Source: Ciona savignyi (lineage: Eukaryota; Chordata; Ascidiacea; Phlebobranchia; Cionidae). From it: a stretch of 64,000 bases of DNA. The position numbers were made by a program, and so were the translations under genes. Below the pieces are notes generated by a model. The model did no database searches, was not told where the DNA came from, and saw only the letters and a list, made by a program, of their open reading frames with translations. This document shows, piece after piece, positions 21,598 through 33,697 of this stretch (its first letter is position 1; every line of letters begins with the position of its first letter). The stretch covers positions 901,836 to 965,835 of the forward strand of contig CH003401.1 in assembly GCA_000149265.1 (NCBI GenBank), written 5' to 3'.

Positions 21598-24500
21598 ATC
21601 AGAGCTTTCTATAACTTTTCACGACCCACCAAGATTCCTTTCGCGACCCACCGGTGGGTCGCGACCCATAGTTTGAGAAACGCTGCTTTAGAGACAATAT
21701 TTTTCAATTTCTTAACTAGTTGCTTACTAAACAGTTCGAAAACCTATATAATTTCCTAAAATTCTAGAATTACAAAATAAGTGTTAGCGCGACGAACCAA
21801 AGGAACGATTGTTTATTTCTTAAAAAACACGTGTTTATTGGAGTAAAAAACGAATTTGGCTTTGCAACACGGACAATCTATTGTTCAAAAACTTACTCCC
21901 GCAATTAAAAGTGTATCTGTTTAAGACGTTTAATCAGTTCTTAACTCTCTTAGGGTAAGATTATGGGCGACTATAAATTCCACGCCGTAAAAATAGAATA
22001 AGCGGCCATAAAAAATGGATTCCGTTTTAAATATATTTCTATTAGTTGAACATAGTTTTAAAATTAAAAACCCTAAAACAGTAATCTATCTCTTCCGTAT
22101 TAAATCTGAACGAAATTTTACAATTTTAAATTTTAAAACATTAAGGCACTTCTAAATTCATACAGTCCAAGCCAACATTAAGAACACTGCATACTGCTGT
22201 ATACATATACCACTATGCCGGGGCACCTGTAGCCAACTACACTAACGACTATATCATCGTGAATGATCTTTTATACCAATTGGTGTATGATTGAGTTGCC
22301 AATAAACTTATTTCTTCTTCTTTAATAGCTTATATCGGTTATTTACCGAAACAGACCGTGGTTAAATTGGTAATGCTAAAGAGGGAATTAGGTAAGGAGG
22401 GAAACTGCTCCATAAAACTGTAAAAGCTTATTTCATTTCTCTCCTTAAAATTCAAAAGCTTATTGGAATCTAAACTAACCCTACCCCCAAATCTAACCTT
22501 AACAGCTTAATTTTCTTTTGTTGTAAAGTTTCCCCTCCCTTTTCCCACCTTTCCTCTTTCCCTCGTTTTAGGTTTCCCCTATATAAATTCAACCTATTTT
22601 ACAATCTCCGTCGGAACATACTTTACGAGATGATATAAAATTGATTTTCCTTCTTTTAAACGGTTTCTGGAAATGTTCGATTATTTGCAATTGGGTTATC
22701 ATTTCATTTTCCCTGATTTATTGCACCGAAAGGGATCTTTGGTTAGGGACAAATCGGAACACACCAACATAAGTCATCTAATGTAGTTTTTGAGAATTCC
22801 CCAATTAAAACAACCTGGATTTATCCACCAATAATAGCACGTTTCTGTCTTACCGATTTAGTTGTTCTTATTGCGAAATTTGTCGGTGTTTCTTTTAGAT
22901 GGTATCTCTTATAAAATTTAATAATTTAGGGAAACATATTTTTCTAAAAAAACAACAAATTGTTTCTTACAAAATTGACAAGAAAAGAAAAATATATTTC
23001 ATAAAAAATGGTGTTTCTTACAAAATTTATAATTTCAGAAAAATAATTTTCTAAAAAAAAATATAAACAAAAACTTATAAAATATTGAAAATTTCAGCGA
23101 CAACCTGGTAAATTCTACAAAAACACTCTAGTAAAGAAACCTTAATATAGTTTACATTTTAAAAAATCTCAGCGATATCACTCGGACATGATAAATGGAC
23201 ATTATTTTTACGTTTGTTCTTTAGTAGCGATTTTTTACATACACAACAAATAATTTATTTTTTTGGTAATTTCATTGGTGCCTATAGAAGATTATTTTCC
23301 TATTAAAAATGACAACATAAATTGAACGAGGTTTAAGTTTGCACATCAACACGTAGTAACAAGATTAATACTTTTTTGCGAGGACACGTCACCGCAACAG
23401 TAAATACCGTTGCGCAAATATGCTACTGTGCGTTCTAAGTCATTAAATCTAGACTAGTTTCACGACATTAAATCTTAAATATTTATAAGGTTTACACCAC
23501 CAAAACTAAAATATTGGTTAGTTTGACGCCATAAAAACTGAAACCTTTCGAGTGAACACTGGTTTGTATGCTCGTGTGTTGACTTTTTTGATTAAAAAGC
23601 AACCTGTCGGCTTACCTTTCGTTTTTAACCTTTGAGTTTTTAGATATTTATATTTAGCTTTGTTACATTTTCAAGTTTATTTTTTTCGTTTTTGTCTTTT
23701 CATACAGTTTTACCGTGCTAAGATTACAATCCCTTAGAGCTTTCACACCCGTACCGTTGTTTATAATGCATTTAATTGGTTTATGTATCAGCAACGTTAA
23801 ACAATGAACAGGGGGCATATGTTTGAATCATTAGAAGAGAACATAATTCAAGGCAACACTTCAGACTAAATGGTGCCGAATTATTAACGCTACGGATAGA
23901 GATACCGAAATATATTAATATACGGTCTGAGGAAGCGGAACGAGGTTTTGAAATTTAAACTTAAACACAAAAAAACTCGTCAAATATAAACTTTTAATTG
24001 GAATTACAAAAATTCTTAAGCGAATGTCGCAAGAAGAAAGTTTATTATTGGTTTCATCTAAATTCGAATTGAACACATATTGATTTCACTCTGTTTTTAA
24101 CACTTGCTTTTGAGATCCCGTTTTCGAATGTTGAAACGGATGCATTTAAGTTTTTAAACCTTGACAATAATTTTCGTCAAAGGTTTTTAAAGGCTTTTTA
24201 TCGGTGTTTTGTAGTGAAATATGATTTCCACAAAGAACGCTCCGTTACTTTATATTCTTTGCCCAGTAACGTAAGTTTACATACGTCTGTGTCATTCACA
24301 ATTACATACCTCTGTGTCATTATTTTATTATATACCACTAAACCCCACATTGACCCACCTTCAAAACCTTCTTTTAAGGGGAGTCTCTAGTTACTACAGG
24401 ATGGCTTGAATCGAGCGCTTGGAACCTTAAACCTAATTTTAAACCTGATCCTATAATCTAATCCTAAAAGCGCCCCAAGCGATCTTGTAGTAATAAGAGT

Positions 24501-24690
24501 TATCGTTTTTAAGAGCTTAACAATTCAACGACCCAAATTTAATAATTTGTTGTTAAATTTTAATAGTTGAAACATTAATTTTACTGCTTTTGGACAAGTC
24601 CAAAACGTGGTGTTTTTGTATTTGTCGTTACCAGTTTATGATTGAAGTTCTTTTAAAAGCCCGTTGTATGAATTATTTGCCTCTTGTATA

Positions 24691-25324
24691 AATACAAATC
24701 TAATAATATCATGCAACCATATATGTTTGCATTATACAACAAGTAAGGCAACTAGAAAACTAAATGCACAGACTAGTATTTGAAATAACATAAGAACTAC
24801 CAATGTATGTACATGATCACAAAGTCTTTAAAAAATTGATACCAGTAAAATAAAATGCTAAACGTTTTTGTGACAAATTTTACTTTTTTTTTAAAATGTG
24901 TTTTTAAAATTTACTAGGCATGAAATAAGAAGATAGTTTGTATTGAAATGGTTGATACAGATCCAAAAATCCTCGCGAGTAACACTCGCATGACGCACGC
25001 AGTGCGAGTAAGAAATTACTCTTGTAAAAAAAATAACGCGCGTTTACTTCATTCGTTTTTATTATTTAAAACAACGTAAAGTTTTTATCACAGTATTATT
25101 AATGACTTAGCTAATTCTGGTTAAAATTAAATTACTCAACACTAGTATGTGTTGAAATGTTGTATGTGTAAAAGAATTAAATCCATAATGCAGTTCATGT
25201 AGTTATCCGAATCAGTTTGGATTCTCTCATTATCATAGAATCGATTTTAAATTTTAAATTTCGATCTGATCTCAAATAAACACAGGCAATTTTTTGTACT
25301 AATTTCATACACAACACACTGCAA
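24691..25324. other. Unique AT-rich spacer between copies C and D
   Basis: No gene or known repeat seen. A short 'actcgcatgacgcacgcagtgcgagt' inverted repeat lies near 24982-25008. Confidence 0.4.
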
Positions 25325-25797
25325 TAGCTCTTAAAGCAACCTGTGCATTCAACAAAAAACTCTATACAGTTAACCATAATTGAACAAAAATTTGTCTTTG
25401 CGTTTGTTTTATTTCACCAAAACGACAGTGATTGGCTATAGACTGCTGTACATATTAAGTAAAAATAATAAAAAACATAGCCTACTTTAAACTTGTTTAG
25501 GCTGGTTTGATATATATCTGCCTGGATTTCCTTTTTATACAGTAATAGAGAAGATATACTTATCTTCACAATTATCATAATTCTTTAACTTATACCTAGA
25601 AATTCGATATTTTTATAGCTTTTAAATTTTTAATGAAGTTACATATTCATGGGATGTTTTAGTATCGTTTGCTAATGGTGAGAGACTGCTTGCAAAGAGT
25701 AGCATGTACAATATAAATAAATAGAGCTAAAGGTATAAAATGTAGAAAAAAATCAAGAAAATCGTTGTTGTCGTCAGTTGTGTTGCATATCCGCAGA

Positions 25798-28005
25798 CTA
25801 CTGGTTCGGACAACGGCATGCGTGCGGCAGGCGTATAACGGCACTTGTCGCGTTCCGTGTTGTGATGTAGAATCGGCGGAATTCGGGCTGCGACTTTTCG
25901 ACTCTAATTCTTCCATGTTCTTTAAAGATGCAATATCCACATAGAACATGGTGCATCGTGTTGTGTTGGTTGAAATTACGACATTGATATTCCGCTTCTC
26001 TCCATTGCACAGTGACATATGTTCCCCTTTCTTCATTGTCGCAATACTCCTCGAGAAATCTGAAAATTCAAAATTTCCGGAGGGACAGACTTTTAGTCGA
26101 ATCTATTCGAATTTGTTTTATAGTTTGTAAACACGTAATGTTAGAAACGGTTTTATCGGTCTAAAGGACAGTTCTTTTTCCTAAGGAACATTTTAATGTC
26201 GTAACGACAGTTGAATTTTGTAATGAAACAGTTTTATTTTAATGGGACAGTTTTATCAAACTAATCATCTAAAATGATTTTTCCTTTTTACCGTAAAAAG
26301 GGTCGATTCCTTAATGGGCTCGTTACCAAGACCGTTTTTGTAGTAAATTTGTATATGTATCGATCGCGTCTCCCATTAGGCCACACGACCGTACTACAAT
26401 CAACTGAAATGAAGTGTTTTATATGTTGTGAACACTTTTACGACTCTTAGTGGCGCTTACTACACCAAGACGCATCACACGCTTTCCGTTTACCGTATAA
26501 AATAAATAAAATAAAGTCTCTAGGTATATAAGGCAATTATTTTTATTATTACACCGGTAGATCAATAAAAGTGAATTTAATTGTTGGAAAAATCTTTTTA
26601 GTTGCAGTGGGTTTTTCCAAAAGCGAAGCGAGTAATAAAAAACTGATATGTTAAGTGGCCTAGCATATTAATTTTAATCTTAAAAGCTCTTTGTAAAATT
26701 GTAAACTTGCTTCTAATTCAAGAATGATTCTATTGCGGTTGCGTTTTCGGGAATATATACAGATAAATGACTTTAGATGGGAGAATTTTTATGAAATCAT
26801 AGGTTTTTTCACATAAAATATATTAAAAATGTCATTGTTTTTGGTGAGAGTACTGGCGACATACGATGCCAATTACGAGCATTGCAAAGGATAGGATACT
26901 TATGTTATCTCACAGGAAATCGTCAGATCACTTGGCGTTTACCATAGTGCTACCGGAAACTATTGCATTTGTTTGTGAATAATTAAGACGTTGAGTTAAT
27001 CTTGAAATATCTAGGATATAATAGAACCTATTGGTTTACGGAGTTCAAGCAATGTCCGTTAAGTGACTTGCCCGACGGAACAGCCATCGACTAGTTTCGT
27101 ATTCCAACACTTCGGCTTAAAAGACGCACTGAAATCTCAAGATATATCATCGAACAACTTTAAAACAGTTAAAGTGTTTCCTTTATTTGTTAATCAATAA
27201 GTGGAGACTGCGTAGACTACACGTGCAGCTCATAAAATATCTTTATGAGCTTACGCATTCCTGCTAATGGGGTGGAAAGTTACAAAATAATTCCAACGCC
27301 CAACNNNNNNNNNNNNNNNNNNNNNNNNNNNNNNNNNNNNNNNNNNNNNNNNNNNNNNNNNNNNNNNNNNNNNNNNNNNNNNNNNNNNNNNNNNNNNNNN
27401 NNNNTAGCGTTCTGTCCCCAATATTTTGAGAGTAGCCAAACATTACAATGCAAGAAAGTACCTGGGAATAATTTATTTGGTTTAAGTTGTAGTTTGATTT
27501 TAAAACTTAATAATTTGGTTAAAGTTTAATAATTTTGTTAAAGGAACAATTAGGTTTAAGCACGAGAGGTACAGTACACGGTAGTGGAATCATACTTAAT
27601 CCCCGCGAATGGAAAATCACGGAAGAGTGATCGTACTGGAAATCGTGGCACTAAACCATGAATGCATATCATACCTTAATCAAGATGTAGACTAAGTACC
27701 TTGACGAAGTATTCAACCGACTAACTAGCGACCAATTTTAAATTTGTAACCCTTCTGCCAAAGGGCTGCGCACTATCCTACCAAGGTTTTTGGCAGGACT
27801 TTAGACAAAACGATACAAAAAATGGAAAATGGCGTATAAAAAACATCTAAAAACTTTTTTAACAAGAAGTAATCTTTTGTTATCTAACCAAAGCCCTTGG
27901 CAATTAATTTAATTTATTTCATTTCTACTTTAACGATTAACACAAAATTTCACAGTAAAACATTTAAAAACCTTTTTTTACCAGACTCACCAATAAAATT
28001 TGCAT
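25798..28005 (-). CDS. Secreted cysteine-rich cytokine-like protein, copy D (exon 2 has gap)
   Basis: Exon 1 (27991-28005) reads MQILL with a GTGAGT donor. Exon 2 (27255-27461) has the correct acceptor and GTAAGC donor, but a 100-N gap replaces about 20 bases. The last exon (25798-26059) is open, with F-L-E-E-Y-C-D-N, all six mature cysteines, R-N-A-T-S and CRCPDQ. No disabling change is visible outside the gap. The TATA-like block is kept at about 28104-28110. Differences from copy A in exon 3 are few and mostly silent or conservative. Function as for copy A: a secreted small cystine-knot-type ligand is inferred, not shown. Confidence 0.65.
27305..27404. other. Assembly gap (100 N) in exon 2 of copy D
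   Basis: Fixed-length gap. By comparison with copy A only about 20 bases should be missing, so it may mark a mis-join between near-identical copies. Confidence 0.99.
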
Positions 28006-30532
28006 TTCCGTCAAGTTTAAATTTCTCGTAAGAATTTTTTTTACTTTACAGACAGTATTTCTTAATTTTATTAACTAGGCCTTTACTAAACAATTCGAAA
28101 ACCAATATAATTTCTTTAAAATCTGGAATTACAAAATAAGTGTTAGTGCGACAAACCACCTACACCATTGCTTATTTTCGTAAAAAAAAACTTGTGTTCT
28201 TTGTGTTAATTAGGGTAAAAAACGAAGGTGACTTTACAACACGAAAAATCTTATAAACCGTAAAATATAATAAGCTGTCAAAACCATATTTCGTTTTGAA
28301 TATATTTCTAAGTTGAAAAATTGTTATGAAATTAAAAACCACGAAACAGTAATCTATATCTTCTTTATTAAATCCGTTATTTAAACGGATTTTTACAGTT
28401 AAAATTTCAAATACGTTAAGGCACTCCTAACACCATATAATTCAGGCCATCATTTAGAACACTGCATGCTGCTGTACATGTTCCTGTTTGCTGGGGCACC
28501 TGTAGCCAACTACACTGACCACTATAACATGAATGATCTTTTATAACAATTGGAATCAGATTGTGGTTGCCAAGAAACTTATTTCTCCTTTTTCAATAGT
28601 TTTTATTGGTTATTTACCGAAACATACCGTGTTTAAATTGGTAATGCTAAAGGGGGATTAGGTAAGGAGGGAAACTGCTCCATAAAACTGTAAAAGCTTA
28701 TTTCATTCCTCTCCTTAAAATTCAAAAGCTTATTGGAATCTAAACTAACCCTACCCCCAAATCTAACCTTAACAGCTTAATTTTATTTTGTTGTAAAGTT
28801 TCCCCTCCCTTTTCCCACCTTTCCTCTTTCCCTCGTTTTAGGTTTCCCCTATTTAAATTCAACCTATTTTACAATCTCCGTCGGAACATTCTTTAGGAGA
28901 TGATGAAATAAAATTGATTTTCCTTCTTTTAAACGGTAGCTGAAAATGTTCGATTATTTGCAATTGCGTTATCATTTCATTTTCCCTGATCTATTGCACC
29001 AAAAGGGATCTTGGTTAGGGACAAATCGGTTGAACACACCACCATAAGTCAACTCATCTAATGTAATTTTTGAGCATTGCCCAGATAAAATCACTTGGGT
29101 TTAGCCACCAATATTAGCACGTTTCTGTCTTACCGAATTAGTTGTTGTTATTGCGAAATTTGTCGGTGTTTTATCTCTTATAAAAATTACAAATTTAGGA
29201 AAAACATAAAAATAAAACATCTTGGTGTTTCTTACAAAATTGGCAATCTAAGAAAAATCTTTTTCATAAAAAAATGGTGTTTTTTACAAAATGTACAATT
29301 TCAGAAAAATCTTTTTCTAAAAAAAAACTTAAAAAAAAAAACTTAAAAAATATTGAACATTTCTGGTAATTTGTATAAAATTTACCCAGGTAAATAAACC
29401 TTAATATAGTTTACATTTAAATAAATCTCAGTGATATTACTCATATATACATGATATATGGACATTATTTTTACGTTTGGTAGTTAGTAGCGATTTTTTA
29501 CTTAAACAACAAATATTTTTTTCGTTACTTGAATTGATGCTAACGAAGAATATTATTATTCTATTAAAAATGACGACGTAAATTAGTAGTGTGTTTAAGT
29601 TTGCACACAGACACGTAGTAACAAGATTAATACATTTTTGCGAGGGCATGTCACCGCAACAGTAAATAACGTTGCGCAAATATGCTACTGTGCGTTCTAA
29701 GTCATTAAATCTAGACTAGTTTCACGGCATTGAATCTTAAATGTTTATTAGGTTTACGCCACCAAAACTAAAATATTGGTTAAAATATTGAGTTTTACTC
29801 CATGAAAACTAAAACCTTTCGAGTGAATACTGGTTTCTATACACGTGTGTGGGATTTTTTTTATTAAAAAGAAACCTGTAAAAATCAATACCCCGGATGT
29901 CGGAACTATTGCTGTGTGATGTGGTATATATATGTATCCCTATATATATTCATATGGCCACGTAGTTAACGCCACCAATACAAATAACTATTAATAAGTA
30001 AAAAACACCCTTGGCAAAGAGCTTATCATCGGTTCAAAATTTGGCTCTGTAAAAATGGATCTGGTCGGACGGATGTGCGGCCAAATAGTTAACGTGACAA
30101 ATTGATATACCGAAATACATTTAAAAAGCGGTCTGAAGAACAGGATCAAGGTATCGATACTAAGCGCGGAAAATAAATAAATAACCAAAAAATAAACTTT
30201 TAATTAGAATCGGTAATTTTTTACCGAATGTCGCAAAAAGAAAGATTTATATGGGTTTCTTATAAATTCGAAGGTAGCACATTGATTTCACTCGAAGTTA
30301 GCACATTGAGTTTTTTAGCACTTGCCTTTAAGATCCCGTTTATGTGTGTTGAAAAGGAAGCAGTAAAGTTTTAATATCCCTGAAATGGATTACGTCAAAG
30401 GCTTTTAATCGGTGTTTTGTAGTAAAATATGATTTCCACAAAGAACGCCCCCGTTACTTTATATTATTTGAGCAATAACGTAAGTTTACATACGTCTGTG
30501 TCATTCACATGTGACCTTTGGGTGACCTACGT

Positions 30533-30999
30533 ACTAAAGATGGCGTATAACCAATTAAGACCTCTATGAACGGCAGGATGTGACGAGTGGTACCCTCCAT
30601 GAGTCATTGTTTTTAAACGAGTGTTTTGCTGAGTAACAATGGTGGTAATTCCCCAATGTTTGTTTGGTTGAAAGCAGCATGTGCTAGGCTGCGCGCCGGT
30701 GTTCTCGTTTAGCTGTAAAGTTTTGTAATCGTGGAGCAGTGCTTTGTAAAATAAAGGTGTTGATTGTGCATCTGCTAGCTGTTTGTTGGAAAAAAAGGTG
30801 CCGATGTACGAGGGGGTATGGGCTCAAAATTTTTAAACAAAATTTTGTAGGGTTTTGAGTTTAGGTTGCAGATCCAAGCTTCAATTTTAAATTGTGAAAA
30901 AATCTAAGACTTCCTATGTCAGGATTTTGAGTGACAGTCGTTTTTGTGAGGTCAGTTTGCATTGGAGAGATAGGGAGAATAATTGGTTGAACGCCTCCT
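30533..30999. repeat. 465-bp direct repeat, left copy
   Basis: Starts 'aagatggcgtataaccaatt' and ends 'gcctcctaaa'. It differs from the copy at 31812-32280 by only two one-base indels that I can see. It has an AATAAAG near its middle. Flanking bases show no TG..CA LTR ends and no TSD. Confidence 0.9.
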
Positions 31000-31577
31000 A
31001 AATGAAAAACTGGCCATTTTGAATTTTTTGCCAAAATCTTTAAATTGATAGAAATTTGAGTGTGGATAAATGTTACTAGTCAACTGTTTGTCTAAAATCT
31101 AACACTTAATTACTTATGCTAATTAGCAAAGTAATTAATTAGTCATTTTTCCTCATTTTTGGTCATTTTCACTCCGGTAGAGGGTCGTTCGGATATTTTT
31201 TCAAGAACTTAACTTCGAATGGCTTTTATAAATACCAGACAATCTTTCGATACAGGCTGTTAATCCGATTTGTGATATCGGACTGGAAAATGCACTACTC
31301 TTGGTATCCACATGTGTACCTTTTTTTCATATTTTTTAATTTTTGGGCAGGTGTGAAGGCCTAGATGTGTTGTTGGACACCTATGCATACAGAAGATATA
31401 AAAAACTTACCAATCCTAACCATCCTTGGTTGTCAAACATTAGTAGAAAGAACTGGAGGCGGACAAAATGTGGTCACACGAGGCTCAAAGGTGGCATTGG
31501 GTGTGTTTTTTTACTCAAAAACAACAATTTGTACCCTGGTTATGAACTTTAAACCTTTCAAATTACAGTGAAAGAAT

Positions 31578-31826
31578 GTGCTGAAACTTGTGAAACATCA
31601 AGCAGTGAATTTTAATGTGTACGAAAAGTTTCAGTCATCACCAGTGACACTGTCGCCAAATGAAATCTACAGAATGACCACCCTTCAGTCAAAGGCCTGT
31701 AATAGCCGAAGCAGTCAACAGAACCGGTTAAAATTTGGACAGGAGTCTTACAGAATGACCTCTACTAGTAAGTTCGAACAGTTTAAACCAAACTGGAACG
31801 GTCACCGTTTCCAAGATGGCGTATAA
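31578..31826 (+). CDS. Possible 3'-terminal exon of an unrecognised gene
   Basis: An open frame runs to a stop that lies inside the right-hand 465-bp repeat, with AATAAA about 200 bp further on. It reads FQSSPVTLSPNEIYRMTTLQ, later FGQESYRMTSTSKFEQFKPN, so the Y-R-M-T-(T/S) motif occurs twice. The base composition is less AT-rich than its surroundings. I recognise no family, and the acceptor is ambiguous because the obvious AG at 31568 would put a stop in this frame. A second open stretch at 31343-31571 could be an upstream exon. A pseudogene is possible. Confidence 0.35.
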   Translation: MLKLVKHQAVNFNVYEKFQSSPVTLSPNEIYRMTTLQSKACNSRSSQQNRLKFGQESYRMTSTSKFEQFKPNWNGHRFQDGV

Positions 31827-32280
31827 CCAATTAAGACCTCTATGAACGGCAGGATGTGACGAGTGGTACCCTCCATGAGTCATTGTTTTTAAACGAGTGT
31901 TTTGCTGAGTAACAATGGTGGTAATTCCCCAATGTTTGTTTGGTTGAAAGCAGCATGTGCTAGGCATGCGCGCCGGTGTTCTCGTTTTAGCTGTAAAGTT
32001 TTGTAATCGTGGAGCAGTGCTTTGTAAAATAAAGGTGTTGATTGTGCATCTGCTAGCTGTTTGTTGGAAAAAAAGGTGCCGATGTACGAGGGGGTATGGG
32101 CTCAAAATTTTTAAACAAAATTTTGTAGGGTTTTGAGTTTAGGTTGCAGATCCAAGCTTCAATTTTAAATTGTGAAAAAATCTAAGACTTCCTATGTCAG
32201 GATTTTGAGTGACAGTCGTTTTTGTGAGGTCAGTTTGCATTGGAGAGATAGGGAGAATAATTGGTTGAACGCCTCCTAAA
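31812..32280. repeat. 465-bp direct repeat, right copy
   Basis: Near-identical partner of 30533-30999. Here it directly follows the open frame ending D-G-V-stop, so in this context it behaves like a 3' UTR with a polyadenylation signal near 32022. Confidence 0.9.
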
Positions 32281-32607
32281 ACCCTCCGTCAGGAGGGCTA
32301 ATAATATGTACTTATCGTTCTAATTTGTCAACACAAGTAAAAAATACGAAATTATGGAACAACGGAAACACGGAATTTAAATGCAAAGCAATTTACATGT
32401 TTTCCGTAAATTACCATTAGAGGGATTATTAATTGGCAACAACTCGTGCATTCGAATAGTTTTAAACTTACGGCGATGCTACGGATTAGAATACATTTCG
32501 GTAATTTTTTAGTTCGACTTTAACGTATTTTAGTAATGTCGGTCAGAAGATTTCTTTCGATCGTTTTTCGAAGGCGGTGAAATCGTGCGTAAGCAGTTGC
32601 TAACTTG

Positions 32608-32895
32608 ACCGACCGATTAGCGTGGTGAGTTATTGCGTTACCTTCAGCCGAAGGATAGCATATACGGAACTGCTCGCTATCTAATAGGTTGTGTTCCTGG
32701 GCAAGGCAGTTAACAGGCATTGAACGAACCCAGTGGAATAATGGGTTATATACCAAAATAAAAAAATGTCTCAATCATAAAAAAACACACTGCAATAGCT
32801 CTGTTAACCCGACGATGGACGCGAGGTAATCTGACGAGTGTGTTAACGCTCCATTTTTTTCCATTCACGGGGTTAAACATAAGTATCCTATTTAA
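32608..32895 (+). mobile_element. SINE S1, old full-length copy
   Basis: Diverged head ('gaccgattagcgtggtgagttattgcg'), 'cctgggcaaggcagttaac', 'cccagtggaataatgggtt', 'acacactgcaatagctctg' and tail 'cattcacggggttaaacataagtatcc'. Confidence 0.8.
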
Positions 32896-33114
32896 TTCTT
32901 GATTGCTGTTTCCTTGGGCAGAGCACTTTTCCTGTTTTGATTGGTTTAAAAAGGGTTGGACAAAAACGGCAAATATAACACCCATTGTACAACTACATAC
33001 AATAGCTACGGCAATTCAACATTTTTGAGGTAACTTGATGATTGACCGACATTACGCTATTACTCAGCTTTGCTAAAATCGTCTCAAAAGTATGACTTAT
33101 GTGATAGAAGATAG

Positions 33115-33697
33115 ATAGATAGAATATTCATTTTTGGTGACCAGTCAACTGAACCCCTTACAACTGAACCCCTTACAACTGAGCCCCTACAACTGAACCC
33201 CTTTACAACTGAACCCCTTTAAACAGAACCCTTTTAACTGAAAAGGGGGTTCAGTTGTAAAGAGGTTCAATTGAAATGGGTTCAGTTGTAAAGGGTTTCA
33301 GTTTAAAGGGGTTCAGTTAAAAGGAGTTCAGTTGTAAGGGGCTTAATTGTAGGGGTTCAGTTGTAAAGGGTTCAGTTGTAAGGGTTCAGTTGTAAGGGGT
33401 TCAGTTGTCAAGGAACCTTCATTTTTATCCCCGTGAATGGGAAAACCAAGAGGGTTATCACACGGACAATCGTCAGATCACCTCGCGCCCATCGTCGGGT
33501 TACCGGAGCTATTGCAGTGTGTTGTGTATGATTCACACGTTCCTTTAATTTGGTAGAACCCATTAATCCGCTGGGTTCAGGCAATGTCCGTAAAGTGCCT
33601 TGCCCAAGGACACAACCGACTAGCTAGCGACCAGTTCCGCACCTGCAACCTTTCGATTGAAAGGCGACGCACTTAACCGCTATACCAACGGGCCGGC
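33115..33697 (-). mobile_element. SINE S1 interrupted near its tail by a foldback element
   Basis: Minus-strand S1 from an (AGAT)n tail to 'aacgggccggct'. The foldback element 33136-33417 sits between tail and body, and the rest is near consensus. Confidence 0.88.
33136..33417. mobile_element. Foldback MITE of tandem 'CAACTGAACCCCTT' units, 9-bp TSD
   Basis: Left half: repeated CAACTGAACCCCTTA-type units of 14-17 bp. Right half: their complements, so the 282-bp element can fold into one long hairpin. It is flanked by perfect 9-bp duplications ttcattttt (33127-33135 and 33418-33426) inside a SINE. Terminal bases GGT...ACC are also inverted. A 9-bp TSD suggests Mutator-type mobilisation. Confidence 0.88.

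Larger units (their letters stand above)
20271..21685. mobile_element. hAT element with perfect 8-bp TSD, containing nested insertions
   Basis: Ends are CAGTGGTTCTCAAACTTTTT and the complement of CAGCGTTTCTCAAACTATGG, typical hAT termini. The duplication ctttagag is perfect (20263-20270 and 21686-21693). No transposase is seen. It holds an S1 SINE, which itself holds another hAT-type element. It was inserted just upstream of exon 1 of secreted gene copy C. Confidence 0.92.
18005..24690. repeat. Segmental duplication, copy C
   Basis: Same order as copy A: last exon, exon 2 and exon 1 of the secreted gene, TATA region, M2 remnant (about 22375-22581), conserved block (23409-23840) and M1 MITE (24377-24503). 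Homology with A ends at 'caaatctaa', the same point where A meets IFT56. It differs by a SINE-like insertion at 18995-19235 and a nested transposon stack at 20271-21685. It has no 335-bp satellite in intron 1. Confidence 0.85.
25325..30515. repeat. Segmental duplication, copy D
   Basis: Begins at 'cttaaagcaacctgtgcattcaac', matching 2425 in copy A, and continues through the three secreted-gene exons, the TATA region, an M2 remnant (about 28645-28852), the TTGCGCAA site and partly diverged promoter-distal sequence. It lacks the Sm D1 3' UTR and half of the conserved block. A minus-strand S2 SINE lies at about 26285-26396. The right end abuts the 465-bp direct repeat. Confidence 0.8.

Noticed and set aside
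30533-32280. LTR retrotransposon
   Set aside because: No TG..CA ends, no target duplication, no primer-binding site, and the interior is too short and carries no gag or pol.
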